Positions 12,865-28,008 of a DNA stretch of 64,000 bases are shown in pieces. The DNA is from Mortierella sp. BCC40632 (lineage: Eukaryota > Mortierellomycota > Mortierellomycetes > Mortierellales > Mortierellaceae). The position numbers and the translations under genes were made by a program. The number at the start of each line of letters is the position of its first letter. The stretch's first letter is position 1. The DNA lies in contig WAEK01000001.1 in the NCBI GenBank assembly GCA_011634665.1, positions 3,222,001 through 3,286,000 of the forward strand. The letters run 5' to 3'. The notes beneath the pieces are model-generated. The model did no database searches, was not told the origin of the DNA, and worked only from the letters and a program-made list of their open reading frames with translations.

Positions 12865-13269
12865 ATGTGTGCCTTTTTGTCTGCCATTCTATTATACTGA
12901 AAGTCCCGCCTCCAGACCGGGTTCATTATCTCGCTCACTTTTCCATTTTCTCTCTCTCTCTCTCTCTCTCTCTCTTTTCCCTCCTTACCCCGCTCAGAAG
13001 CTTGCTCTGGGAACCTTTGAGTTCGCTTGCTTATCCAACGCACGTCCAAATGAACGAGCCGGTTGTTGCTTCGGCTGGGCTACCCACCGGAGTTTGATCT
13101 CATTGTCCTCACCCTCCTGTGTGCCCCGATTAAAAAAAAAAAAGATACGCGCATACGACGGATCCCACCCAACTACTCCCTTCTCTCTCCTCTCACGCGA
13201 CCACCGGTCTTTAATTGGACTGTGAGTAAAAAGAGAGAGGGAGAGAGAGACAGAAAAAAAATAAGAGGA

Positions 13270-13304
<35 letters not shown>

Positions 13305-13479
13305 AGAGGAAAAAACGGCTTCTGCGGGTGCAGCGTCATGCTGAACGCATGTGTATACATAAGTTGGGGAAGGGGTGAGGGAGGGGGTGAGTGCTTGTGC
13401 GTAAATGCATCACCACATGGTGCAGTTCGCTATCCAAAAATAGGCCGGTGCAACGGGTCTTTTGGGGTAGAGGAAGAGT

Positions 13480-13521
<42 letters not shown>

Positions 13522-14681
13522 AAGGGAGCAATTGGCTTTAGCTTAGGCATTGTAACAAAACTTTCTCTACGGTGGAAGATCAGGCTATACTTCTTTCTTC
13601 CTCTTCTTATGTTCATGACAAGTAGAGACTCCGCGTCGGGTCCATATCAGACAAATCTGTCATGGCACCCACTCTTCCGCACCATCAATATTGGATAATG
13701 AGATCTCCGATTCAAGGGCCGAGCAGTTGATGCACCTTCTCACTTTGTTTTTTTTTTTTTTTTTTTTGCTGTGAGTAACAGGAGATCCCAGTAAACCACA
13801 TTGAAATTGTTGTTGTTGTTGTTGATTTTGCTATGGTTGCCTAAAGCAGGGCTACTATCCATTTTAGGCTTGGTATGGCACACCTTGACCAAAGGGAAGG
13901 AAAAGTTCTTTTACATCTCTGCCTTTCCCTGCCTCGTCTCCCCTGATCTCTTTCCTCCTCTACCCCTTTCTTTTCTTTTTCTCAGTCCAGGGCTGAATAG
14001 GCAAGGCATGTATGGTAGGACGCAGCAGTGAAGGCTGCGCGATGGCTGCTAGGGCTTGACAAAGAGGCGGGTAAAATACAGCCCCTTCTCCTCCCCCCCC
14101 CTTCCTTCCCTTTCTTGTTCTGATAATTGAGATATTCCGAGGGGGATTCTATTGGCAATCCTTGTACACGGAGGACTGCGCAGATCGAGCTGTACATTTT
14201 TGAATGCCTCTCAACGTTTCCTTTTTATCCCCTATCCCTGTAATTGGTCAGGCCCACTTTTGCTTCCATATTGATGTACTAATTGATCCTGACTAGAAAA
14301 ACATCCTTGTGGCAAGTATGAGCATCTGTTTGAGTATAGCCGATTCAGAAAGAAGCGGAGCAAACTCGGACTGACAGAGTCTGATATGTACTCCAACATC
14401 CCTTCTACAGCCGCTCTACAGTCCTTCTCCTCCCTTTCCTTTCCCCTTCCTCATTCTTTATCTCAGAGCTGGTGGTGACGGCAATGATAGAAGAAAGAGT
14501 TTGGCAATGATTCATCATGCCAACTTCTAAAAAACTTTTTTTTTTAATATATATCTAAAGGTACAATTGTCAGAAGGAGGAAAGAAGGGAGGGGGGAGGG
14601 ATTGAAGTTTGGAGTGATATTTTTTTTCTTTGTTGTTGTAGTTGTTGTTGGAAAAGGATAAGGATGACTCCCTCCTGCCCA

Positions 14682-17499
14682 TTAATATGCGATATCTTCC
14701 TCGCCCTGGGCTTCTCGTTTGATACTGCCCAGGATTTTGCGTTGTTCCAGAGACCGACTCAACCGATCACCCAAATTCTTGTCCAATGTTTCAACAGCGC
14801 TTGACAGTGGCTTTACGATCGTCTTTTTCACTTGGTCTTCATACGTATCCTGTGTTTTGTATGATTCAAATGAACGAATATGAAATGGATCAAGAGAGCG
14901 TGTGTGAGAGAAAGACTCGATACATGTCTTTGAATCAATGATTTGAAATCCCCTCCCCTCCCCCCACTCCACTTCCCTTGGATCAAATTTGCACTTACCA
15001 CAATGTCCTGCTTAAGCTGATCCGCAAGCACCTCTGTCTCTGCCTTGAACTCACTCTCAGCTGCCTTCCAACGCAATTGCATGTAACCCAACCCTACTAA
15101 CGACAACAGCGCTCCGCTGGTCATGTAAATCTCTGGTGGGAACTGCTGAGCCAAACCAATGCCAGAGAACAAGGCTGTTCCTTGAAGTCCCAGTCCCTGA
15201 GCCAACACAACCTGGCCTCGTCGCTGTAGCCGCTCCAACACACCTGGACGGCCTCCCTCAAGCGAGCTCTCGACCACTTTCTTGGGAGTCTCTTGCTTCT
15301 CTGAGGTGGAAGACGTAGACGTTCCTGAAGACCCTTTAGATGAAGGCCACATAGACGCAGACTGAGGAGTACCGTAAGCATTGCGGTGTTTCCAGACAAT
15401 GTTGCTCACCACAAAGGCATCTTTATCCCTAATCTCCTGTAGAGTTGACGATTGAGAGTTCCTGAGGAGCTGTCGAGCATACGCCAAATCCTGAAGCACA
15501 AGTGAGCTACCAATTGGCTTGGATTGGTCCAAGCTTGAGTAAAGCTCATCCATAGCCTTAAGAGTTGTTCTGAAGGCTTCTTGCGAGCTCTGGTGAAGTC
15601 GGCCTAATGCATATGCCATCTAGGACGGTTGGATGGACAATCGTCAAGAGAAAAGTGTCATTAGAATTTTTTCCTCGTTTCATCTTGTTAAACATTGACA
15701 AACAAATAAAAATAAGAATCAAAACTTACTCGGTGTTCTGTCTCCGCAAAGGCACCAGCTGTCCAGAGCTCATGCATCCGCTCCGTAATCTCACCACTTC
15801 TTGCAAACAACATCCAGAAGGGAACCTCCTTTCGGAAGAAATGGTCCACAATATCGCGCATTTTTCTTACATCCTTGTCTACTTCGCCATCAGTCACTTG
15901 AGCAAGCATGCGTTCCTGCTCCACAGCCTCGATGCGCTGAATTTCCTCGGTTGCCAACTCTGACAATCGGTCAACCAATGCAAAAGTTTCGAGACGACGC
16001 TCCAGTCGCTGCTCCATTTGCTCGATACCTGAACTCATCAAGTCCCGACATCTCGTCAACAAGGCCTCACGCCGATGCAAATCTTGGTCATCAAAGCCGC
16101 CATCGTCCTGAAGCATCAATGTCTTGGCAACCAATCGCTGCAACAGCCCCACAGCCTCCATATATCGCTCCTCAGACTCGGATGGGGGCTCGATGGCCAA
16201 AATAGGCGGAATAGGTTCTGGGTTAGAGATTCGAAGGACTTTTCCCTCGACAGCTCCAATAGCCGTCTGGGCATGATGAATGTTACAGTAACCTGCGGTT
16301 GATTTGACAGCTCTCGAGAGGTTGGCTCGGAGACTGGAGAGGGTCAAAGCGTCCGTCGAATGATCAGCATTGTTCATGTCTGCGACCACTAGGATATGCG
16401 ATTTATGGCGGTACCGATGTAAGAACCGTTGTTCCTGCTCCAGAGACAATTGGCGCTGAGCATCCGTTCTAAGCAAGACCAAATCACTGCTGTAGACAAT
16501 ATCGTCCATGGTCAGATCATCCACATCCAGTCCTAGTTAACCAATCGCCAAGAAAGGCAAGGGCAGTTTTAGTCTCCACTTGTCTTTTCCCTCTTTCATT
16601 CATTTCTGGTTTTCATAGCATGTCTTACCAGGGACCTCTACGAGTTCACCACCATTGTTGTCTGTTGTTCCCTCGAGCCAGCTGATCGGTGCCTTTTCAG
16701 TGTTTTCAACTCCATCTTCCCAGAGAGAGTACTGGCTGCCATAGCGGATCCGATGAACTCTTCCTGTATCTTGAGCAGACCTGCGTACATTGCGTTCGCT
16801 TGGCATGAGTAAATCGATGACAGACTCTTGGCCGCTTGATTCTCCAATAACTTATAGCCCCATTAGATTTTTTTTTTTAAAAAAAAGATATAGGAAAGAT
16901 TCAGGTCTGAGTCAATTACTCATCCGAGCTACCACTTTCTTTCGGATAAAACAAACAAACAGACAAACGCGCAATCCTGCTAAAAGGGATTTGTCCAAAA
17001 AAAAAAAAAAAAAAAAAAAAAGAAAGAGCGGGCGAGCATTACCAGCAACGCGCAAGCGAGTCTTTCCCTGTTCAAGATCCGTGATTGCAGTCACCATTCG
17101 TCGCGCCCAATACTGAGCTTCCTGATCATCCAAGTGAGTCAGGTCCTGTTTCTCCACAGGCGCATCCTGGATCTGAAAGAGCATATCCATCGAGGTCAAG
17201 AGTTGCTTCTTTTGACGATCAAACGACGCCACCTCTGCCGCTTTGTCAGCGTTCGTTGAGTTCGAATGCAGCTTGGAACCATAGGTCCTAGGAAGAGGCG
17301 CGTCAATGTCGTCGGGTATATTGGTGCCGTTCTCAGACGTGGACTGAGTAGCTGCAGTGACTCCCGTGGAGGATAGGGCCCTCCTGGCCAAAAAGACTGA
17401 TGATCCGATGATGAGATCCTTCCGCAAGGCACGAGCACCCAATGGTGGCCTTGCAACTAGGGCAATGGTGGCCTTGGTCCTCGAGCCGCTCAAGATCAT
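14682..17499 (-). CDS. Predicted mitochondrial dynamin-like protein with degenerate GTPase motifs
   Basis: Five exons, 17499-17043, 16850-16629, 16532-15730, 15619-14999 and 14849-14682, join without frame breaks into 756 aa. The N-terminus (about 1-45) is basic, hydroxylated and acid-free, like a mitochondrial presequence. An alpha-helical segment then leads into a dynamin-like G domain whose signature motifs are eroded: G1 is VIGESSGQES (153-162, no Lys), G3 is EVPG (224-227, Asp replaced) and G4 is VADMNNAD (276-283). Long charged helices follow, then two hydrophobic stretches (about 630-651 and 656-676) and a C-terminal amphipathic helix. This layout fits mitofusin/bacterial-dynamin-like proteins with inactive G domains. 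I recall a recently described fungal inner-membrane protein of this sort (Mmc1), but I cannot confirm the match here. Membrane remodelling is inference. The stop of the next gene upstream lies 237 bp away on the same strand. Confidence 0.8.
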
Positions 17500-17711
17500 G
17501 ATTCTAGAAGGAGTGATGATAGATGCAAAGAGGATGGAGAGCTACTAACAGGATTCGAGCCAAAAGGGCATTGATCGGGTCTCGACAATTTGCTCCCGGG
17601 CCCTCTCAGGCCCTGCCGCCTCCATTCGCCAGTGGCTTTGAACCTTGGACACGTTCCTCCTGCAAGCGACGCGTTTTCTCTCCTCTCTCTGCTCACTAGA
17701 TTTTTTTTTTT

Positions 17712-17717
17712 TTTATT
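17712..17717 (-). terminator. Poly(A) signal AATAAA for the NAD(P)H-hydrate dehydratase gene
   Basis: On the minus strand AATAAA follows the TAA stop (17737) by about 20 nt, at the edge of a plus-strand T run. Position and sequence fit a polyadenylation signal. Confidence 0.5.
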
Positions 17718-17736
17718 CAAACAGAATCCTTGCGCC

Positions 17737-19900
<2,164 letters not shown>

Positions 19901-20017
19901 ACGTCAGAGGTTTAATTAAAAGAAAGCACTACAACATAACCAAAGCGGCGGGTTGCTGGAGACAAGAAAGTCGTGGGATGGAGGAGGCGCGTTAGGCTCT
20001 GCTTATTGAGCGGCAAA

Positions 20018-23000
20018 CTATGCCTCTTCAGTCTCCTTCATAGTCACATCTCCATCCGTCACGACAGTTGTCGTGAAAGTCTTCTTCTCAGACACACCAT
20101 CAGCGCCTTGTACCATGGTCGTGGTCGTGGACAGTCCCGCCTTCTTATCCTCGGGTCCTTCCAATAGCCACTTCTGGAAGGAAGACTCGAGGTCTGACAC
20201 TTGGGATTGCTCCGCATCCTTGTCCTCATCCTCATCCTCACGAGCTGATTTAAGCCAAGACTGCAATTTCTCTGCGCGCTTGTTTCGCGCTTCGCTGTGC
20301 TTTTCTTTGGACAGATCGGATCCCTTGCGTTTGAAAAAGTCCTCGGTTCCATTGACAAAAAAGATCTTGTAGGTATTGATGCAAATCTTGACCTCCAATC
20401 CGCTATACGTGACAATATCCTGTGGTGGCTCCTCAGGAATATGATCTGGGAGGTTCCTCTTCAGGAAGGTCGGGAAGTTCGAAGGAAGGACGCCCTCGGT
20501 CGGCGTGAGTAGTACATAGCTATCGATATAATAACCCCACTTCTCCTCGGACGAGATGGCAGTATCCAATGTGTAATCGTTCTTGCTGAGCAACTGAATA
20601 CGCATAGCCTGCTCGTCCTTGGCCTAGGAGTGTATATCACGCAAAGAGTGGAGTGCATTGCGTTAGAACGCTGCTACGTTGCTAATTTGACACTTCTATT
20701 GAGGAAACAGACTTTAGCATCAACCAAACCATTGCTGTGGACATACATATTCAATCTTGTAGAGATTCTCATCTCCAACAACAGCATCAGCCTGCATGCG
20801 GTAAATGATTTGCTGGCGTCTGCTGTTCTTTTCGTGCTGACGATCCTTGGCAAACATGGCCATCAACTCATTGCATCGCTGGTCAATCACAATCGTATGC
20901 ACCTACACACAAAAAAAAAAAAAAAAAAAAAAAGAATGAAGGTCAAACAACAGCTTTCAAGATTGCAGTTCTTTAAGCAACAGTAAATGACAAGGTAGAC
21001 TCTTACATGCTTGATCATAGCCTGTATGACCTTGTCCATGGTGAACACGATATAGGCCTTTGTCGCAAAGATATACCGAGAGCTTTCTTCAAATGTTTGT
21101 TGGTCGATCTCACCCTCAAAAAGCTTTCCGAGAAGTGTCAACAGTCGAGCATAATAGTTGCCATTGCCATTCCTGTTCTCAGCTTCTTCCGCTAAAATGG
21201 ATTATTTATATGTGCGTTAATTTTCTGTAGAAATATGTGGTCGACATAGTCTTCATAAAATAGCAAAACATGTATTTTTACCTTCCGCGCGTGTGTCTTG
21301 GATACCAAGGTCTACAGCCGCAGGGTTAATAACTTTGCGGTCTGAAGCATTTTTGCTCAACTCTGTTGCAGTTAGCTTGATCGTCTCAAGGCGGCTATAA
21401 ACAAGCTATTGTTACCACAGGAGGTATCATAAAAAAAAAGGGTGTTAGTTAAGCGGAGATAAAATAAAACGCAACGATGCAAGGCATACCCAGGATGGGC
21501 CCAAATTATGTCAAGGCTTTTACCTGATAGAGTCGGAAGAAACAGTAGTAGGTCGTGTTACCAAAAAAGTTGAGCGAAGTTCGCTTCATATCATTTGATG
21601 ATGAAGCCGCACCCAAGCTAGTGGGCTTGACATCATAGTTTCCAACTTGAATCCATGTGTTGCTTGGCGAGGCTGCCCTTGGCTGGTCCTTATCTGCTGC
21701 AACAGGGACACGGGGACCTGTGACAGGCAAAGAATCATCTTTGGGCTCCATCTTCACTTGAGCATCCCCCTGTTTGTTTGATGACCCATTCGCGCGTCCT
21801 TTACCAGAACCAGACTCAAACTCAGGGGTGTTGTGATCGTCATCTCCTCCCATAACGACATCCTCTTCGCCCATGAATTGGTTACCAAGGCAGAAGAACT
21901 CTGGGACAAACTCTCTGAGGAAGCTCTCCATCTTGTCCCGGTCTGCACTGGTGAACATCGACTGCTTGTCCAAATAAGAGAGAATAAGACTATTGGTATC
22001 ACGCAAGATACTTGGGTCCTTGAAAAAGAACTGGAACTGGTAACGCGGGCGAACAGATGGCACCAAGCGTCTATCAATCTGCTCACGACGGAGGGCTTCG
22101 ATTTCGGTTACAAGAGACTTGGAGGTGATCATCTTCTTGTCTGCAGCCTTGAACGTCAGTCCCTGGTGATCCAAGGCCTTGTAAAAGTTCTTGGAATCAA
22201 TTTCACGCCAAACCTTATTCCACTCACGCTACAAAGAAAGAAAAACCAAACCCAAACGTTAACTTCGGTCTTTTTGTCCTCAACAAACGGTATCTTTGCT
22301 TTGCTTTGCTTTTTTTTTTTTTTTTTTTTTAAACCATACCTGTGCTTTCTTCCACTCCTCATCCTTCTGCTTAAGACGCTTCAATACAACAGGTACAGCC
22401 ATCGCGGGGTTGTTATGAAGGGCATCAATGACCTCCATACCGCGTTCCTTGTCATAGATCTTCTTGATGATGCGTTGATAAATTGTCTTTGACGCATTTC
22501 CGAGGCCCTCTGGAAGTTTGAATCGGGCGCGTTCATCCAGAGACATTGCTTGGATACGCTTCGCAATAGGTTCCAAAAGTGCAATGGTATGCAGATTGGC
22601 TTCGATGTTCATATCAAACTCATAGCGATCCTCCTCGCACTTGTGTAGAGCCTCTTCATAGATATTCTTCTTATGGGGCATGAAGCCCTCTCCCTCAACT
22701 GACCAGTTTGGATGAGACGCCCAAACATCATTCAGTACCTCCCAACACATTTCATCTCGGCCAGTGCAAGGCAGCATTGTCTCCTATAAAATCCAAGGAC
22801 AATAGTCAATTCTATGTTCACAATAACCATCCAGACGTGATACCTAACTGTCAATTCAAAATGTTCAAGAGAACTTACACTCTTTGGAAGGAGTCGGTAG
22901 CTCTCGCCATATCTACGGCAAGTACTCAGATCCACTTTATGGCGTGGGGCGGCGACGTTCTCAATAATCTCATCCTTGCCATCCCACCCAACAAACGTCT

Positions 23001-25516
23001 TGAACCACTCCATCAGCTCCTTGTTTGGTCCGAGGAAGGTCTCCACCTTCTCAACTAGAAGCTTGCGATCCAAGATATCCTGACTAAAGAGATTGAGAAG
23101 TTTGAGGAATTCATGATAGGTCTGCTTGTTGCCCAAGAAACGTTTCACTCTATCAAAAAAGGCGAGCTCCTCTGCAGATGCAGGATTCTTTGTCACCACA
23201 GCAGGCTGACTGGCAGAGATTGGTGGAGAAACACCGCCACTTTCAGCAGTACTATTAGGCTTCAGACGCTTCTTGTTCGATCCTGCTGCGCCATCTGAAA
23301 CAGGGCGATCGCTGATTGAGTTGACAAGTCTCTTTGTAGACTTTTTGCCGGATCCCTGCAATGTAGACGCCGAGGTTGACAAGGGTGGGCCCTTCTTCGA
23401 ATACAAGTCTCCTGAAGGTGGACTAGTGTAGTCTGTGACTGTAGTAGTAGACCAATGAGGTGTTACTGAAGAGGTAAGTAGATAATCAAAACCCGAATGA
23501 ATTTGACATACAAAGAATACAATAAATTTGAGTTTCTTACCTGCCATGCCGTTGCTTAGTGTGCTCAGTACAGGCACTGACCTTTGAGGTGGCGCCGGCG
23601 TTGAGGGTTGTGGCATCATCTCATCAAAAAGCTCGGGATTGGGTGGATTTCCGTTCTCCGGCAAAAACTGCTTAAACTCATCTAACAGATCAGGAGCATT
23701 CTTAAAGAGTACCGTAACATGAGAGTACACCTACATACACAAAGAGAGTAAAGGTTAAAAATGGCGGTCTAAAGGCGTATTCCCTTTGGAAGGTCATGGA
23801 TTTCATGTGAAGAGTTCTTACGAAAAAAAACTTACATCTGTGATTGGCTTCATCTCCTTCTGGTACGCTTGAAGCAGCTCCAAGAATTGCTTGTATGTCT
23901 CTGGATCGTTGGCAAATCGATTCTATCAACGTTTGGATGGCGGTGGCAGATTCAAATTAGAAGATCCGTAATACGTAGCGAAATGTTTAGTGTGCTGCGG
24001 AGAAAAAAGAGGCATGGTATTCCTGGTACCTTGATTTTGTGAACATAGTTAATAGCATGGTTAAACTCCACAGGGGTCTTCTTGGCACCATTCTGAGATC
24101 CTGCAGGAGGCATGGACTGCGATGGAGGCTGAGACATGTAGCCAGGCGAGTTGACAGGGGGGAGCATTTGGTTGATTGAAGGAATCGATGGTGGGTACCC
24201 AGAGCCCTGCTGCATGGGGTATGGAGGTGGATTGTAATGGCCAGAGGCAGGCATAGGTGCTCGCTCAGGGATAACAATTGGTCCGCCCATTGCTGTTGTT
24301 GTATGGCCAGAAGGCGTTGTGACTCTGATCATGTTTGCATCCGTAGAACTACTGAGACATTCGATGCGATATCCTGGAGGCAAGAAGGTGTTGAATCCTG
24401 AAATCAAAGTCGGGTGTCCCTTGAACAAGGTCGAAACACGCTCGATGACCCCCGGTGTGTCAATACTAGACCATGGGTCGTGCAACGAGGTTTGTGAGTG
24501 ACGTGTCTGATAAGCGCCTTCTTCCCCCTCACAATTCGACCCCAGCCACTCAAAAAATATGAGATTTAGGCCAAAGACCCATTGCCAACCAGGAGAACCA
24601 TCAAGAGATGAAAATACCACACACATACACGAGGACAGAAGTACACCAAGCCCACAATAATGACTGCTCATCAATCACTTACTTTTGACTCTTGAAATCC
24701 TTCATAATATCCAAGAAGCGATTATATACATCAGGATGGTCCTGAAACTGAACTTTGACCTGATCAAGATAAGAGAGTGCATCTCGGACATTCAAGGGCC
24801 TGTAGTTGCTTGCCTGTGCAGAGCCTCCAGGTGCTGGGGCAACAGGTGGGGGTGGGGGAGGGCCAGGGCTCGGGCCCGGCCCTTGTCCAGGACCAGGAGC
24901 ATTCACTGGTGGAGCATTCATATGTGAGCCTGGACGAGGGCCATGCGGGGGCTGAACCGGGTGTGGCGACTGCGACATGTGGCTAGGCTGGGGAGACGAG
25001 GCCATATGGTGGTGGTGCCCATCCGGAGCGCCATGTGATGGGGGCATGATAGCCGACGAATGAGCACCACTGGGGTGGACATTAGGCAAGGAAGGGCTCG
25101 AAGGAGGACGAGAAGAAGGCATTGGTGGGACAGATCTTGAAGGCGGTCCCCCAACCATGGACATTGGTGGTGGTGGCGGAAGCACGGGACCTCCCTGGCT
25201 TGGTGGAAGTTGGTCGGGCCCTTGGGAGCCTCCCACAACTGGTGGAAGATGATGGGAGTAAGGCGATGCGGAAGGGTGAGGAGGTAAGGAGCCAGAGGGT
25301 GACCTAGCGATTCTCGAACAAAGTCAATCGTGCCAGGGTTAGAGAATGGAATCCTACTAGCGGGGTCTTTGCCTTGGGCATGCAAAACGCGAGGATAATC
25401 AAAGGGTCGGAAGTCAGGTCATGCATAAGCGGAAGCACTTACGAGTACCCCTGTGGGCCAGGACCACGACTCCACTGAGCCTTGTCTTCAGAGGGAGGAG
25501 GAGGTGGGGCAGGCAT
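20018..25516 (-). CDS. sin3: Sin3 transcriptional corepressor / HDAC-complex scaffold
   Basis: Scaffold of the Rpd3/HDAC complex in the nucleus. Twelve exons: 25516-25443, 25303-24683, 24465-24030, 23922-23836, 23730-23541, 23465-22879, 22783-22340, 22228-21524, 21405-21282, 21191-21007, 20902-20747 and 20623-20018. All phases are consistent and the protein is 1404 aa. A Pro-rich N-terminus precedes PAH1 (about 193-262, [16 protein letters not shown]), PAH2 (about 362-430, [23 protein letters not shown]) and PAH3 (about 555-620, [22 protein letters not shown]). The HDAC-interacting domain follows ([15 protein letters not shown]...[16 protein letters not shown], then [17 protein letters not shown]). 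The C-terminal Sin3 region includes [31 protein letters not shown] and [14 protein letters not shown]. Start chosen at the ATG of a short Pro-rich exon; an additional upstream exon cannot be excluded. Length and domain order match fungal Sin3. Confidence 0.96.
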
Positions 25517-26793
25517 GGGTGCTCGATGGCGACAAGGTTGAAGCTGCTCTGGACAATTTACTGGTCTGGCGCCAATTCCCGTTGCCTTTGCTGTTGGTGA
25601 ATCAGGCGGGAAGGGGAAGGAAGGAGGGAGGAAGCAGGGCAGAAAATGCTTCGGCTGCAGGGATCAAGACGCGCAAGTGGTTGGGACTGAGTGTCTGTTG
25701 CCCCAGTACTGTTGTTACGCGATAAGCTAGAGTGGGGCCTGGCAGAAAAGCAGCCCAAGTCTCTCGAAGCAATGGAGCGAAATTGAAGGCGGAGGGGAGA
25801 GGATGGGGAGATGGAAAAAGAGGGCAAGTGGCGACCGTGAAAGGAGACTGAACAAAACGGGGATGGGGTGTGTCCAAAGAGTACGCTCTCTGATTGGCTG
25901 TGGCTTCCAAGCCACGACATGAGTGTGACGACTCTTTGACACCGCAGGAGACAGGGGCTGCCGACGCAACTTGGAGCGGATCCGCTAAACACCACTCTGC
26001 CCAGCTCATATCCACAACTTGGCCCTCTCTCGTAACACGCCTTTCTCATAATAAACTCTCCGTATACTTAATCAGATATTTTTTCCGCTTGTTTCTTGTT
26101 GGTAACACTCTAATCACCATCGTGATCCGAGATACCTTCAGTCTCTTCATTGACAATCTCAAACGTCTGGACCCTTCTATTGAAGCCGCGGCCTCTCACT
26201 TCTGTTTAATAGATGTCGCCACTACCAAACTGTAGACTCGAGTCCTGTGTTGCCCCTTTCTCTCATGCTCCTTTCCATGTTCAAACCAGTGTTTAGGTAT
26301 AGGTATTCTTCAGTCAATGGTGATTGAGCTAATACTGATTCTTTCTGTGTGGCATTCGCGCATGACTCGATATTCTTGAGTCGACTCAAGGTTCTCAAAC
26401 AGATAGATAGTCGATCGCAAAGTGTTGCTCAATAGCAGCATCAGCATCACCATCAGCGCCAGTCTTATTTTTTCTTCCCTCCATTCAAAGGACTGATATC
26501 CGTTGGGCTGAGTATATAAAGCAAACCATCTACCATGTAACCACTGTGGATCTCCTAAAACTAGGCGGAGGCTTTTGCGCCACAAAGACCCCCCCAATAC
26601 CTCTCAATCTAGATTCCTTTTAACTTTTCAGATACCTCATAGGTTATTTCATACTGACCAGAGTAGGATATTGGACAAGAAAAATCGATGCAAAGGTTAT
26701 TATATTACCGTGATGTGAGGTCTATACAGGATGATGACTAATGCTATGGAGTATGTGCAGAGCGATTGTCTGAAAGATTCAGAATACGTCTCC
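25517..26793. other. Intergenic region, SIN3 promoter side
   Basis: 1.3 kb between the SIN3 start and the uL5m stop. Open frames at 25558-26049 on the minus strand have no recognisable domain and probably lie in the SIN3 5' UTR or promoter. No repeat or RNA gene is visible. Confidence 0.55.
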
Positions 26794-27809
26794 TTATGCT
26801 TTTGAAGGCTTCTCTTGGATCTGGACGACTGCTTCCTTTCGTGACTTTTGGAATGGAATGCTGAACCCGCTCATCAGCAGTCGAGCATCCATGTTTGTGT
26901 AGGCTGTTGTGTTGAAAGTGATATCAAATCCAGTCATCCTCGGGTACATATCAAAGTTGCTTTCGATCTCCGGGAAGAGAGACAATGCTGAAGGTGGAAA
27001 TCCCATACCGATATTTCCTGTGCCGTCGCCTGCTCCTTCAGGCAATCCTGGCCATTCCTTCATCTTTGGCAGCACCACCTCTACAAGCTTGTCCAGGAAT
27101 TGATACATTTTGTCGCCTTTCAAAGTGACTCTGCACCCAATTGGCATTCCTGTGAAAAAAAAAAAAAAAAAAAAGATGGAGTCAAGTTAGAGTCAACGTA
27201 CTCAAGAAACAATACAAATGCTCTGACTTGGCCCAGTGCTTTTCACTCAGTACCTTTCCGGAGCTTCCAATTGTGAACTCCCTTCTTTGCAAAGATGACT
27301 TCAGGCATCTCTCCTGTGATCGATTGGATTGCCATAATGCCGCTGAGTAGATTGTACTTGCTTGTGATAGCCTCTTTCATCATACAATGGACATCGATCT
27401 TAACCAATTCCGGGACTTCATCTGAAGAAGAAGGCCGAGGTGCTGGCTTCAGATGTTTGTTGCCTTTGAGCTCGATGGTGACTCCGTCAGGGTACTGCTT
27501 AGCCTTCTTGTGGTGATGTTTATAAGTAGCGATCATGATATCTTCTTGGATCGAGGTGGTATAGTGTTCGCGGAGTCGGCTAAGGCCCGTGGTATAGATT
27601 GGCTCCTGAGGAAGAACCTGGGTAGAGGACGACCCATTCCTGATAGTTTTTGGCGATTTCTTTTTGGAATCAACACCCACAACATCACTAGTCAGGGAGG
27701 ACTTGTTCCGGATCTGAATGGCTGGCAGAGCCCTAAAGGCCAGCGTCGACCTAGGGAGCAGACCACAGTCCAATGCTTGTGTGGCGAGTTGTCGAGATCG
27801 GGAAGCCAT
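26794..27809 (-). CDS. Mitochondrial large-subunit ribosomal protein uL5m
   Basis: Two exons, 27809-27254 and 27149-26794, joined at GGA, give 303 aa. The N-terminus (MASRSRQLATQ..., basic and hydroxylated) looks like a mitochondrial presequence. The ribosomal L5 core is clear: KGVHNWKLRKGMPIGCRVTL, GDKMYQFLDKLVEVVLP, LFPEIESNFDMYPRMTGFDI and RLLMSGFSIPF. uL5 sits in the central protuberance contacting 5S rRNA in cytosolic and bacterial ribosomes; fungal mitoribosomes keep the protein (yeast Mrpl7). The open frame extends upstream to 28028, past the start of the divergent lipase gene, but the inner Met at 27809 is the sensible start because the presequence follows it directly. Confidence 0.95.
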
Positions 27810-28008
27810 GATCAAAGATGTTTTGCATGCCAGACTCCGATCTCGAGTGAGTTGATCTGACAGGTTTGATTTCCGAGCAGGCTTAAGGGCTGTGAAACCA
27901 ACGAACTGAGGGCGAGGCACGAGCAACGAACCATCAAAAGGAGGAAGAACAGTTTCCAACGAGGGCCAAGTCTTACCATTCGCTTCGCCATTCACACGCC
28001 CTCTTAAC
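27810..28008. promoter_or_regulatory. Bidirectional promoter between uL5m and the GDSL lipase
   Basis: Only 199 bp separate the two divergent start codons, so both 5' UTRs and core promoters must fit here or overlap the neighbouring gene. No TATA box stands out. The assignment rests on geometry alone. Confidence 0.6.

Larger units (their letters stand above)
11375..14681. other. 3.3-kb repeat-rich region without a gene
   Basis: This carries the promoter side of the SKT5-like gene and the 3' side of the dynamin-like gene. Despite a 408-codon open frame at 11674-12900 there is no recognisable domain: that frame is open because CT/GT microsatellites lack stop codons. The region holds GA-rich DNA (11500-11660), CT tracts (11838-11860, 12604-12666, 12949-12975), a GT tract (12830-12861) and a GA tract (13276-13300). 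13300-14650 has no feature I can name. Confidence 0.65.

Noticed and set aside
11674..12900. 408-codon open frame
   Set aside because: Kept open by CT and GT microsatellites that lack stop codons; composition is Leu/Ser/Pro/Phe-rich and no domain is recognisable.
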